Shown here: in pieces, positions 17,030-25,483 of the stretch
How positions within the stretch are numbered: position 1 is the first letter of the stretch
Layout: each line of letters opens with the position of its first letter
NCBI RefSeq assembly: GCF_042610495.1
Contig: NZ_JBHGAP010000007.1
Location: 124,001-188,000 of the forward strand
DNA: 64,000 bases
Direction: 5' to 3'
Source: RU20A sp042610495
Lineage (GTDB): Bacteria; Pseudomonadota; Alphaproteobacteria; Rhizobiales; Rhizobiaceae
Translations under genes and position numbers: made by a program
Notes under the pieces: generated by a model
The model's input: only the letters and a program-made list of their open reading frames with translations
Databases searched by the model: none
What the model was told of the DNA's origin: nothing

Positions 17030-17742
17030 TGCCACGGGCTGGCGCGCAGATGCGGCGAAAGGGCCTCCTTTTCGGCGTCGGCGCGCTGGTCGTCCTTCTG
17101 CTCTTCGGGCTCGGCGTCTGGCAGGTCCAGCGCCTTGCCTGGAAGACCGCGCTCATCGCCCGCGTCGAGCAGGGGCTGTCGGCCGCTCCCGTCGCAGCTC
17201 CGGGGCCCGAGAGCTGGTCCGGTCTTGCCTTCGATATGGACGAGTACCGCCGCATCACGGTGACCGGGCGCTACCTGCCATCCGCGGATGTTCTGGTGCA
17301 GGCCGTCACGACGCGCGGTCCCGGCTTCTGGGTCATGACGCCGTTCAAGGCGGATGCCGGCTTTACCCTCTTCATCAATCGCGGCTTCATACCTGCCGAT
17401 CGCCGCGAACCGGCCGACCGCCCCGTGCCGCAGGACACGCAAAGCCTGACCGGTCTCCTCCGCCTGACGCAGCCGAACGGCGCCTTCCTCAGGTCCAACG
17501 ATCCGGCCGCCGGGCGCTGGTTCTCGCGCGATACGGCGGCGATGGGCGATGCGCTCGGCATCGGTGCGGTTGCGCCATACTTCCTCGATGCCGACAGGGC
17601 GCCGGATGGCGACACGTTGCCGATCGGCGGCTTGACGGTGGTGACTTTCCCCAACAATCACCTGAGCTATGCGATCACCTGGTTCGTCATGGCCGGCGGG
17701 CTTGCCTTCCTGCTCTGGCGGGTGCGCCGCCACGCGGATTGA
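17029..17742 (+). CDS. SURF1 family oxidase assembly protein
   Basis: 237 residues with the SURF1 plan: an N-terminal helix (about residues 13-32), a periplasmic domain with YRRITVTGRYLP, LVQAVTTRGPGFWVMTPF and INRGFIPADRR, and a C-terminal helix preceded by NNHLSYAITWF. SURF1 proteins help insert heme into heme-copper oxidases. Coupling to cyoD by a TGATG overlap makes this copy specific to the bo3 oxidase. No heme O synthase (cyoE) follows in this operon, so that enzyme must be encoded elsewhere. Confidence 0.92.
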   Translation: MPRAGAQMRRKGLLFGVGALVVLLLFGLGVWQVQRLAWKTALIARVEQGLSAAPVAAPGPESWSGLAFDMDEYRRITVTGRYLPSADVLVQAVTTRGPGFWVMTPFKADAGFTLFINRGFIPADRREPADRPVPQDTQSLTGLLRLTQPNGAFLRSNDPAAGRWFSRDTAAMGDALGIGAVAPYFLDADRAPDGDTLPIGGLTVVTFPNNHLSYAITWFVMAGGLAFLLWRVRRHAD

Positions 17743-17841
17743 GCGTGTCGCGGCGGCATTGGCGGAACCTGCTCGGAAGCCTTACATTGTGCTCCTGATT
17801 TGCTCGCCGCGATGGCTGCGGGCCGTGAGAGGAGTGTCATC

Positions 17842-18324
17842 GTGAGTGTTGCCTTCGTGAAGGAAGAGAGTGCCGAGGCTGCCTCGGAGACCCAGCTTCC
17901 GGATCGCCCGATTTCTCCGCATGCCAATCTCGTCACTGCGAACGGCTTGAAGATGCTGGAGGCCGAGCTCGAGACGGCGCGCGCGGCGGCGGAAGCGGCC
18001 ATGGCGATCGACGACATCAACGAGCGTCGGCGTCAGTCGGCCCATCCCCTGCGGGACCTACGCTATTTCACCGAGCGGGTGCGTACTGCCGAAGTCATCC
18101 CGGCGCCGGAGACCACGGACAAGGTCGCCTTTGGCAGCCACGTGACTTTCGAGCGCGAGGACGGCCGCGTGCAGGCCTACCGGATCGTGGGCGAGGATGA
18201 GGCGGACCCGAAGGCCGGCACGCTCTCCTATGTCTCGCCGGTCGCGAGACTGCTGATGGGTCGGGCGGTCGGGGATGTCGTGACCCTGAACGGGCAGGAG
18301 CTCGAGATCACAGCCATCTCCTGA
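17842..18324 (+). CDS. GreA/GreB family transcription elongation factor
   Basis: About 160 residues, the size of GreA. I start at GTG 17842, seven bases after GAGAGGAG; an ATG at 17800 in frame is less well placed. The N-terminal part is an amphipathic coiled coil (LVTANGLKMLEAELETAR) with a tip reading DINE, which lines up with the DLKE acidic tip of GreA that stimulates RNA cleavage. The C-terminal FKBP-like domain has VAFGSHVTFE, YRIVGEDEADPKAG and SPVARLLMGRAVGD, clear GreA/GreB family features. It is a divergent paralogue rather than the main greA. It lies about 100 bases after SURF1 and may have its own promoter. Confidence 0.85.
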   Translation: MSVAFVKEESAEAASETQLPDRPISPHANLVTANGLKMLEAELETARAAAEAAMAIDDINERRRQSAHPLRDLRYFTERVRTAEVIPAPETTDKVAFGSHVTFEREDGRVQAYRIVGEDEADPKAGTLSYVSPVARLLMGRAVGDVVTLNGQELEITAIS

Positions 18325-18342
18325 CGGGCTTCCGACACGCAC

Positions 18343-18377
18343 AAAAAGAGGACCGGATGGGAGGGCATCCGGTCCTC
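18343..18377 (-). terminator. Rho-independent terminator of the sugar ABC operon
   Basis: GAGGACCGGATG and CATCCGGTCCTC form a perfect 12-bp stem with a 6-base loop (18348-18377). On the minus strand it is followed by TTTTTG, so it terminates the permease operon that ends at 18465. It may also slow transcription from the greA-like gene. Confidence 0.85.
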
Positions 18378-18464
18378 AAGGTTGAGCGACGCTTTTTTCA
18401 GACATCGTGCTCGCGCAAAGCCGCTGATGCGACGTGGCTCGACAATGCCCGGTTGGCTCTTGCG

Positions 18465-19313
18465 TCAGCTCTTCACGGACCCCGCCGTCATGCCGGCGAG
18501 GAAATAGCGCTGGGCGACGAGGTAGAGCACCAGCAGCGGCAGCGATCCCAGCACGCTCATGGCCATCATCTCGTTCCACTCGAAGGCATGCTGGCCCATC
18601 AGCAGCTGGATGCCGATCGGCACGGTGCGAAGATCCATGGACTTCGTCAGGGTCAGTGCGAAGAGGAACTCGTTCCAGGCGAGCAGGAAGGTATAGACCC
18701 CCGTCGCGACGATGCCCGGGATGGAAACGGGCACGATCACGCGCCACAGGGCCGTCCAGCTCGATCCGCCATCCACGAGAACGGCCTCGTCCAGCTCCTT
18801 TGGCAGCGTATTGAGGTAGCCCGTCATCAGCAGCACGGCATAGGGCAGGGTGAAGACCAGGTAAGTCAGGATCAACGCGAAATAAGTGTCGAAGATCCGG
18901 AACGCGACGACCATGCCGAAGTAGGGAATGAGGAGCGTGATCGGCGGCACCGTCTGGGTGGAGATGATGAAGATGTTCAGCACGTTCTTGAAGCGGAACT
19001 GGTAGCGGCTGAAGCCGTAGGCCGTCAGGATCGCGATGACGAGTGTCAGCGCCGTTACCACGCCGGCGACGAAGTAGCTGTTGATGAAGAAACGGACCTT
19101 GGTCGGATCGTTGAAGATGGTCATGTAGGCGGCGAGCGTGAAATTCTCCGGCAGCAGGCGCGGCGGCAGTGCGAAGATCTCCGTGTTCGACTTCAGCGAG
19201 GTGAAGAACATCCAGACGATGGGGAAGGCCGCGAAGACGAGGCCGATCGCCAGCCCGAGCCAGGTGAGCAGGGTCGGCAGGACATGGGATTTGAACGAGC
19301 GTTTGCGGGCCAT
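18465..19313 (-). CDS. carbohydrate ABC transporter, permease (MalG type)
   Basis: 282 residues with six helices; the EAA loop reads LDEAVLVDGGSSWTALWRVIVPVS (about residues 185-208), the MalG/UgpE pattern of carbohydrate-uptake family 1. It begins three bases after the partner permease. The operon (binding protein, permease, permease) has no ATPase; the MsmK/UgpC-type ATPase at 29333 is the likely partner. The expected substrate is a sugar or polyol, judging by the surrounding isomerases and dehydrogenases. Confidence 0.9.
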   Translation of the reverse strand: MARKRSFKSHVLPTLLTWLGLAIGLVFAAFPIVWMFFTSLKSNTEIFALPPRLLPENFTLAAYMTIFNDPTKVRFFINSYFVAGVVTALTLVIAILTAYGFSRYQFRFKNVLNIFIISTQTVPPITLLIPYFGMVVAFRIFDTYFALILTYLVFTLPYAVLLMTGYLNTLPKELDEAVLVDGGSSWTALWRVIVPVSIPGIVATGVYTFLLAWNEFLFALTLTKSMDLRTVPIGIQLLMGQHAFEWNEMMAMSVLGSLPLLVLYLVAQRYFLAGMTAGSVKS

Positions 19314-19316
19314 CTC

Positions 19317-20261
19317 TTACCTCGCCTGCTGATGCTTGATGTAGAAGTAGGTCACGCTCATCGAGATGATGAGAATGATGATGGCGCTCGCCGATGCCAA
19401 CGAGAATTCGTACTGCGCGAAGGCCAGCTTGTAGGTGAAGGTCGAGAGCATCTCGGTCGAATAGATCGGGCCGCCGCCGGTGGTCATCCACACGAGCGGG
19501 AAGACCTGCATGGTCCAGATGAAATCGAGCAGCGCAATCGAGATGATGATCGGCATGAGCTGCGGAATGGTGATGTACCAGAACTTCTGCACCTCGTTGG
19601 CGCCGTCGATGCCAGCGGCCTCATAAAGTTCCTTGGAGATGCCCTGCAGGCCGGCGAGCAGGCTGACCATGAAGAGCGGATAGCCAGCCCAGATGTTGGC
19701 AAAGGTCAGGGCATGGATGGCTGTCTTTGTCGAGGAGAACCACTCCACCTTGAAGTCGATGATGTGCAGCGCCATCAGCACGCTGTTGACCACGCCGTTG
19801 GGGTCGAGCAGCAGGCGCCAGATGATGGCGATGATGACGGCGGTGAAGAGCCAGGGCAGGATGAAGAGCACGCGCAGGATGCTGCGGATCAGCGGATCGA
19901 TGCGGTTGCTGTTCAAGAGGATCGCGAAGGCAAGCCCGATGACGAGGTGGAAGACCACGCTCATCACGGTGAAATAGAGGGTCTGCCACAGGGACTGCCA
20001 GAAGACCGGGTTTTCGAAGATGGTGACGTAGTTGGCAAGCCCCGCGAAGGCGGCGTCCTTCTTCATGATGGCGCCATCCATCAGGGAGTAGCGCACCACC
20101 ATGATCATGGGGAACAGCATCAGGAGAACGAGCAGCGCTGTCGCCGGGGAGACGTAGAGATAGGGCGTGAGCTTGCGCAGCAGCTTGGTGCCGGCGGTCG
20201 CCTTGCGGCGCATCCGCGGGGACGCGGCGGCGATGGCTGGGGCGGAGCGGGTCATGAGCAT
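19317..20261 (-). CDS. carbohydrate ABC transporter, permease (MalF type)
   Basis: 314 residues with a basic cytoplasmic N terminus and six helices. The EAA loop ELYEAAGIDGANEVQKFWYITIPQ (about residues 212-236) is diagnostic for the CUT1 family. Start 20261 follows GGAAAGACTG; ATG 20255 is two codons in. It lies 121 bases after the binding-protein gene and three bases before the second permease. It forms the membrane channel together with that gene. Confidence 0.9.
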   Translation of the reverse strand: MLMTRSAPAIAAASPRMRRKATAGTKLLRKLTPYLYVSPATALLVLLMLFPMIMVVRYSLMDGAIMKKDAAFAGLANYVTIFENPVFWQSLWQTLYFTVMSVVFHLVIGLAFAILLNSNRIDPLIRSILRVLFILPWLFTAVIIAIIWRLLLDPNGVVNSVLMALHIIDFKVEWFSSTKTAIHALTFANIWAGYPLFMVSLLAGLQGISKELYEAAGIDGANEVQKFWYITIPQLMPIIISIALLDFIWTMQVFPLVWMTTGGGPIYSTEMLSTFTYKLAFAQYEFSLASASAIIILIISMSVTYFYIKHQQAR

Positions 20262-20382
20262 CAGTCTTTCCGATGGTGCAGGCCGGCGGACCGATGGCGT
20301 CGTGCCGTCGGTTGAGGCCGGGCGGAAACGGAAGGGGCCGACGGCGTCTCATTCGCCGCCGGCCGTCTCGATGTTCAGGTGA

Positions 20383-21630
20383 TCAGAACTTTGCGAGCCA
20401 GGCCTTGTTGGCATTGGCGGCTGCATCCTTGGCGGACTGGCCGCCGTCGAACATCTTCTGCACTTCGACGTTCAGGTCGCGCATCAGCTCTTCTGCGACC
20501 GGCAGGCCGACAAACTCGTTTGCCGGATAGCCGCTCTGGTAGATCTTGAAGGCTTCGGCGAAGATCGGGTCGGCGGCCACAAAGTCGGGCTTGGCGTTGA
20601 CGTTGCCCGGGAAGGCGTTGGCGATGGAGACCAGCTTGCCGTTGATCTCGGCGCTCATCAGGAATTCGACGAGCTTCCAGGCTTCTTCCTTGTGAGCGCT
20701 GCCTTCGCTGACGCCGATGCCCCAGGAGGCATAGGGCATGCCGCGCTTGCCTTCATAGCCATCCTTGGCGGGCAGGGCGGAGAGGCCGAACTTGAGGTTC
20801 GGATTGCGCTCGCGGATCAGGTTCACGTGGGCAAGCGAGTCGACCATCATGCCGACGCGGCCGTTGACGAATTCCTCGACCTTGTCCTGTTCCTTCTTGG
20901 CGAAGATGCCGGGCGAGATCACGCCGTCCTTGTTGAGCTTCTCGATATACTCGAGCGTGCCAACGACATTCTCGTTCTCGAGATCCGGCTTGCCGTCCTT
21001 CAGCATCGTGCCACCGGATGCCCAGACCCAGGACATCACGTCGTTCTGGATGCCGCTCGGCGACTGCAGCGACAGCGGCAGAACCCAGCCATACTGGTTC
21101 TTGGAAGCGTCCGTCATCTTCTTGGCGGCCTCCTCGAACTCGGTTCGCGTCGAGGGCATCTTGTCGACGCCGGCGGCCTTGGCGAGATCAAGGTTGACGA
21201 AGACCGGGTAGACGAAGGAGGCGACGGGGAACATGTAGCTCTTGCCATCGACCTTCACGATGTCGGCGATCTGGCTCTTGTCGTAGTTCGCCTTGGTCAT
21301 GAGTTCGTCGAGCGAGGCAATGGCGCCCTGCTTGGCGAGGCCGTTGACCCAGGCTCCGTCGAGGCCGACGACATCGCTCAGCGTGCCCGAGGCAGCGCCA
21401 ACGACGATCTGGTCGCGGGTCGTCGCATAGGGGCCGCTGACCAGCTTGACCTTGATGCCGGGGTTCTTGGCTTCGAACTCATCGACGAGGCCACGCAGCG
21501 CGCCGGCCGGCAGCTCCGGCTCCCACCACTGGATGAACTCGATCGTGGTGTCGGCCATTGCTGCGGTGGCGCAGAGCGCCCATACCGCTGCTGCGGCCTT
21601 CATCGTTCTGCTGAATGATTTGAAGTTCAT
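20383..21630 (-). CDS. carbohydrate ABC transporter, substrate-binding protein
   Basis: 415 residues. ATG 21630 follows GGGAGGCGATC and gives a Sec signal peptide (MNFKSFSRTMKAAAAVWALC, cleavage after AAMA). The mature protein starts with the family-1 pattern TTIEFIQWWEPELPAGALRG and continues with GLVDEFEAKNPGIKVKL and VGASGTLSDVVGLDGAW-like segments. It captures the sugar in the periplasm. First gene of the three-gene operon; the long upstream gap holds repeats and LacI-type motifs. Substrate not readable. Confidence 0.9.
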   Translation of the reverse strand: MNFKSFSRTMKAAAAVWALCATAAMADTTIEFIQWWEPELPAGALRGLVDEFEAKNPGIKVKLVSGPYATTRDQIVVGAASGTLSDVVGLDGAWVNGLAKQGAIASLDELMTKANYDKSQIADIVKVDGKSYMFPVASFVYPVFVNLDLAKAAGVDKMPSTRTEFEEAAKKMTDASKNQYGWVLPLSLQSPSGIQNDVMSWVWASGGTMLKDGKPDLENENVVGTLEYIEKLNKDGVISPGIFAKKEQDKVEEFVNGRVGMMVDSLAHVNLIRERNPNLKFGLSALPAKDGYEGKRGMPYASWGIGVSEGSAHKEEAWKLVEFLMSAEINGKLVSIANAFPGNVNAKPDFVAADPIFAEAFKIYQSGYPANEFVGLPVAEELMRDLNVEVQKMFDGGQSAKDAAANANKAWLAKF

Positions 21631-21749
21631 GATCGCCTCCCGTTGAAACTTTTGTTTCGATCCTCCCAGATCGCGGGGCAAAGTAGGGTCCCGCCGGGGG
21701 TGGGCTGTCAACGTCGGCAAGCATCCGAAACGGCTCCGCAAAGCCGAAA

Positions 21750-21792
21750 AAACGGATAATTTTCTCTTAGGCTCATGATTTCAAACGGATAA
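21750..21792. repeat. direct repeat AAACGGATAA x2
   Basis: AAACGGATAA occurs at 21750-21759 and 21783-21792, 33 bases apart, about three DNA turns. Same-face spacing suggests a protein-binding pair in the promoter of the sugar importer. Confidence 0.5.
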
Positions 21793-21798
21793 AATTTT

Positions 21799-21810
21799 TT
21801 ACGCGCGGTA
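21799..21810. promoter_or_regulatory. LacI-type operator-like motif TTACGCGCGGTA
   Basis: CG-centred motif in the importer promoter. TTACGCGCGTTAA recurs at 29104 before the ATPase operon, sharing the 9-base core TTACGCGCG. Candidate site of the LacI-family regulator at 22121. Confidence 0.5.
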
Positions 21811-22120
21811 CATTTTCGGGTTCTGTCGATATTGCTTGCGATGGATTTTTTCTTTACATTCGTAAACAAATGAAAGTTTGCCCAAACAAACGAAATAGGC
21901 CGTTGGTGTGCCAGCCTGAGGGGGCGGTGCGCGAGAGGGCAAACGCCAGGGTTTTCATTTCGGTTTTCGTAAACTGGTCACGCAACTCTTGCGTACAGCC
22001 GAGGTGGCGGGCACCGAGTGCAGGCACCCTTGCCAAATGCGGCGGCGCATTGGAAGTGTTCAGTGGAAACGGGGACTATCCGGCAATCGGACGCCTGCGG
22101 GCGCGGTGTCAGGGCGGGGA

Positions 22121-23152
22121 ATGGCAAAGAAGACTTACCGATCCATGGACGACTTTGCCGCCGCGAGCGGTGTCTCCCGGCCAACGCTTTCAAAGTACTT
22201 CGACGATCCCACGCAGGTGAAGGAGATCACCCGCAAGCGCATCGAGGCGGCGCTGAAGAAGTCGAATTTCGAGCCCAATCTGTTTGCGCGCCATCTGAAC
22301 CGCAAGCGGACCAAGAACATCGGCATTCTCGTGCCGACCATGTCCGATCCCTTCTATGTGCAGGTCGTTTCGCTGATCGAGCTTGAGCTGCGCGCAAGAG
22401 GCTACTGGCCGGTGCAGCTTTCTTCCCACCAGCGCCCCGAGCTGGAAGAGGAGGCGGTGCGCACGCTGCTGTCGCTGAAGGTGGCAGGCGCCATCGTCGC
22501 GCCGCTGGGCGCGCATTCCCGGCGCTCGGCGCTGGAGCGGCTGCGCGATGCCATCCCGGTGGTCTGCTTCGATGGGCCGGCGATCTACGACCTGCCTTTC
22601 GTCGGCAATGACAACCAGCAGAGCGTTGCGGCGATCGTTACCTATCTCTGTCGGTCGGGTGAGCCGCCCGTGTTCCTCGACATTCCGCATCTGGTCGAAA
22701 ACGCCGGCGAGCGGCCGGACAGCTATCGCGCCACGATGATCGCCGAGGGGCATGCGCCCATCGTCATCGACTGCGATGCGCCACCGTCCTGGGAGTTCGA
22801 GCGGCTGGGTTTCGAGCAGATGCAGCGGCTGCTGAAGCGCGACGGGTTGCCCGGAAAGACGCTGCTTTGCGCCAATGACCGCTTTGCTTTCGGTGCGATG
22901 GCGGCGGCCTTTGCGGCGGGCCTGAAGATCGGGCGCGCCGAGGGTTGCGATCTCAGGATTGCCGGCCATGACGATCATCCGCTCAGCCGCTATGCCTGTC
23001 CGTCGCTGACCACCATGGCGCAGAACGCGCCGGAGATGGCGGCGCGATCCGTCGAGTTGCTGCTCGCCCGGCTGGACGAGGAAAGCGATGCGGCGACGGA
23101 AACCCAGAAGGTTATCCTCGAGGCGACGCTGGTGATGCGCGATTCGGCCTGA
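22121..23152 (+). CDS. LacI family transcriptional regulator
   Basis: 343 residues. An N-terminal LacI-type helix-turn-helix (SMDDFAAASGVSRPTLSKYF, residues 8-27) is followed by a hinge and a periplasmic-binding-like sensor domain that begins KRTKNIGILVPTMSDPFYVQ. The recognition helix RPTLSKY differs from the usual VATVSR, so its operator may be unusual. ATG 22121 gives a standard LacI N terminus; GGGCGGGGA precedes it. It is divergent from the ABC importer operon and probably controls it, and perhaps the ATPase operon at 29333. Confidence 0.88.
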   Translation: MAKKTYRSMDDFAAASGVSRPTLSKYFDDPTQVKEITRKRIEAALKKSNFEPNLFARHLNRKRTKNIGILVPTMSDPFYVQVVSLIELELRARGYWPVQLSSHQRPELEEEAVRTLLSLKVAGAIVAPLGAHSRRSALERLRDAIPVVCFDGPAIYDLPFVGNDNQQSVAAIVTYLCRSGEPPVFLDIPHLVENAGERPDSYRATMIAEGHAPIVIDCDAPPSWEFERLGFEQMQRLLKRDGLPGKTLLCANDRFAFGAMAAAFAAGLKIGRAEGCDLRIAGHDDHPLSRYACPSLTTMAQNAPEMAARSVELLLARLDEESDAATETQKVILEATLVMRDSA

Positions 23153-23164
23153 GGTCGATCCTGC

Positions 23165-24091
23165 CTATCGCGCCGCGTCTATCGCCCGCCAGGCTGCCAC
23201 GATAGCGGCGAGCGCCTCCGCCGCTTCCGGAATGCGTCCGCCGTTGGAGACGAAGCCATGGATCTGGCCGGGCCAGATCTTTGTCGTGCACCATGCTTCC
23301 GACGCCAGCCGGTCCGCATAGGCCTTGCCCTCCGAGAAGAGGACATCCGCACCGGCGAGAATAACGATCGCGGGCGCAACGCCAGCAAGGCTTTGCGCCT
23401 TGAGCGGCGAGGCGCGCCAGTCGTCCCACTCTGCTTGCGAGACGTAGTGATCGCGAAACCAGCGCATGCCCGCGGCGGTGAGGCCATAGCCTTCGGCGCA
23501 GTCGGTGTAGCTCTGGCCCGTCTGGCTCTGGTCGGTGACGGGATAGATGAGGACCTGTCCGATGATGGCGGGTACGCTGCCGTCGCGCGCCATCAGGGCG
23601 GTCACGGCTGCGAGGTTGCCGCCGGCGCTGTCGCCGCCGACGACGATGCGGGCCGGGTTGATGCCGAGCGTCGCGGCCTCATCTACCATCCATCGAAGCG
23701 CCGCCGCACAATCCTCCACGGCGGCCGGGAAGCGGTGGTCGGGCGCCAGCCGATAGTCCGGCGACACCACGACGGCGCCGACCGCATTGGCGAGAATACG
23801 GCAGATATCCTCGTGGGTTTCCGGCGCGCCGATCACCCAGCCGCCGCCGTGGAGATAGAGCAGGGCCGGCGCGCCTGTCGCGGGCGCTCCCTTGCCCCGC
23901 CAGATCTTCAGGCGCAGGCCTTCGAGGTTCCGTTCCTCGACACTTGCCACCTCTTCCGGCGGATGCTGTGCGGCGGCAAAGCCGTCGAGATATTGCTGGC
24001 GGGCGGCTTGCGGCGAGAGACGCTCGACCGGCGTTTCGGGTTCGCCGGGCCAGGCAAGCGCGCGACGGGCGGAATCATCAAGCGTGATCAT
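23165..24091 (-). CDS. alpha/beta hydrolase, hormone-sensitive-lipase family
   Basis: 308 residues. The oxyanion-hole motif HGGG (in YLHGGGWVIG, about residue 82) and the nucleophile GDSAGG (about residue 154) define the HSL/esterase family; the catalytic Asp is probably in the LAGADVLFSEG region and the His in QIHGFV. It should hydrolyse an ester or lactone. It overlaps the upstream oxidoreductase by four bases, so the two are coupled; hydrolysis of a sugar lactone or acylated sugar after oxidation is plausible but unproven. Confidence 0.82.
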   Translation of the reverse strand: MITLDDSARRALAWPGEPETPVERLSPQAARQQYLDGFAAAQHPPEEVASVEERNLEGLRLKIWRGKGAPATGAPALLYLHGGGWVIGAPETHEDICRILANAVGAVVVSPDYRLAPDHRFPAAVEDCAAALRWMVDEAATLGINPARIVVGGDSAGGNLAAVTALMARDGSVPAIIGQVLIYPVTDQSQTGQSYTDCAEGYGLTAAGMRWFRDHYVSQAEWDDWRASPLKAQSLAGVAPAIVILAGADVLFSEGKAYADRLASEAWCTTKIWPGQIHGFVSNGGRIPEAAEALAAIVAAWRAIDAAR

Positions 24092-25236
24092 GCGAGCAGG
24101 CTTTCAGCTTCGTCTTCACGCAGTTCCGCCGGCTGGGTGACCGAGCCGCCGATTGCCTGCGCAGTTCCGGTCTCGCCGGCCTTCAGGATGGCTTCCATAA
24201 CTTCCAGCACATGCAGGGCCAACTGGCCGGAGGCGCGGGGCGTGCGTGCCTCGACAAGTGCGCGCGCGAGATCGGCAAGGCCGAGCATGCGGTAGTTGGC
24301 ACGATCGGGATTGACGACCGGCCAGTTGACGGCGCCGTAGAGATCGGTGGCGGTGTTCATCTCCTCCCACTCCGCCCCGCGCCGCGACAGGCCGATCACG
24401 CCGCCGAACGTGTCGGGATCGGGCAGGCGCAGCGAGCCTTCCGTCCCGTGCAGTTCGATCGGATGGTTGGAGTGGCGGAAGACGTCCCATGACGCGCCGA
24501 AGGTGACCGTTGCACCGCAGGCAAATTCCAGCAGCGACAGCACGCTTGTCGGCGTTCCCACCTTGAAGGTCGTGCCCTTCTTCGGGCCGTCGGCCGTGAT
24601 CAGCCGGTCCTCCTGCCCGCTGGTGGCGACGGCCTGCACGCGCCGGATGGGGCCGAGCAGGTTGACCATCATGGTTAGGTAATAGGGGCCCATGTCAAGG
24701 ACAGGGCCGGCGCCCGGCTGGTAGTAGAAGCTCGGATCGGGGTGCCAGTGCTCCATGCCACGGCCCATCATGAAGGCGGTGCCGGTGACGGGCTTGCCGA
24801 TAATGCCGCCCTCCATCAGGCGCCGTGCCCGACGGCCGGCAGCACCGAGGAAAGTATCGGGCGCCGAGCCTATGGCGAGACCCCTGGCGCTGGCCGCCTC
24901 GACCAGCGCACGGCCCTCCGCCGCATTCACGCCCAGTGGCTTTTCCGTAAATACATGCTTACCTTCTGCCAGCGCCCGGCTGGAGATGTCGTAATGGGCG
25001 GCGGGGATGGTCAGGTTGAGGATCAGGTCGATGTCGGGGTCTGTGATCAGCGCGTCCACATCCGTCACGCGCAGGCCGAATTCGCCGCCGCGCCGCTCGG
25101 CGGCTTCCCGGTTGAGGTCGGCGCAGGCGGTGATGACGACATCCCGAAACAGCGGCGCATTGCGCATGTAGGCGAGCGAGATGCTGCCGCAGCCGACGAC
25201 GCCGATGCGGAGCTTTGAGGACGAGGATTGGTTCAT
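24088..25236 (-). CDS. Gfo/Idh/MocA family oxidoreductase
   Basis: 382 residues. The N-terminal Rossmann fold has IGVVGCGSISLAYMRN and the family motif FTEKPLGVN (catalytic Lys of EKP); the C-terminal half is the alpha/beta sheet domain. ATG 25236 (MNQSSSSKLRIG) is the start nearest the fold. Such enzymes oxidise a sugar or inositol hydroxyl with NAD(P). It is divergent from an isomerase-like gene and coupled to an esterase, suggesting an oxidation, rearrangement and hydrolysis route. Substrate unknown. Confidence 0.86.
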   Translation of the reverse strand: MNQSSSSKLRIGVVGCGSISLAYMRNAPLFRDVVITACADLNREAAERRGGEFGLRVTDVDALITDPDIDLILNLTIPAAHYDISSRALAEGKHVFTEKPLGVNAAEGRALVEAASARGLAIGSAPDTFLGAAGRRARRLMEGGIIGKPVTGTAFMMGRGMEHWHPDPSFYYQPGAGPVLDMGPYYLTMMVNLLGPIRRVQAVATSGQEDRLITADGPKKGTTFKVGTPTSVLSLLEFACGATVTFGASWDVFRHSNHPIELHGTEGSLRLPDPDTFGGVIGLSRRGAEWEEMNTATDLYGAVNWPVVNPDRANYRMLGLADLARALVEARTPRASGQLALHVLEVMEAILKAGETGTAQAIGGSVTQPAELREDEAESLLA

Positions 25237-25483
25237 CGCGTGTTTCCAGATGATGGCCGCCGGTGCGCGCCGGCAGGCACGTTGCGTTCTTGTTATAATA
25301 TAGCGCGTGTCAGGAATTAAGTTGACGCACGGTAACATTCTGCCTTACGACATGGCAAGACGTTCGGAGGCGTCGTTTCGCAACATCCCTTTCCCGCTCA
25401 TGTCTCAGCCGGCGTCTGCGCAAGCCCGTCGGCGAGACCGGTGCGGAAATGGGCGCGTAAATCCAGGATCGGGAGAGAATGTC

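Larger units (their letters stand above)
21631..22120. other. divergent control region between binding-protein gene and lacI-type gene
   Basis: The 490 bases include a strongly AT-rich block (about 21745-21900) inside GC-rich surroundings. It holds two AAACGGATAA repeats, a TTACGCGCGGTA motif (both listed) and TTCGTAAACAAATGAA at 21859-21874, a partial inverted repeat with a further TTCGTAAAC around 21966. No gene is convincing. Confidence 0.6.

Noticed and set aside
18357..20315. A 652-codon plus-strand open frame opposite the sugar permeases
   Set aside because: The minus strand encodes two permeases with EAA loops; the plus-strand translation is a charged low-complexity shadow.
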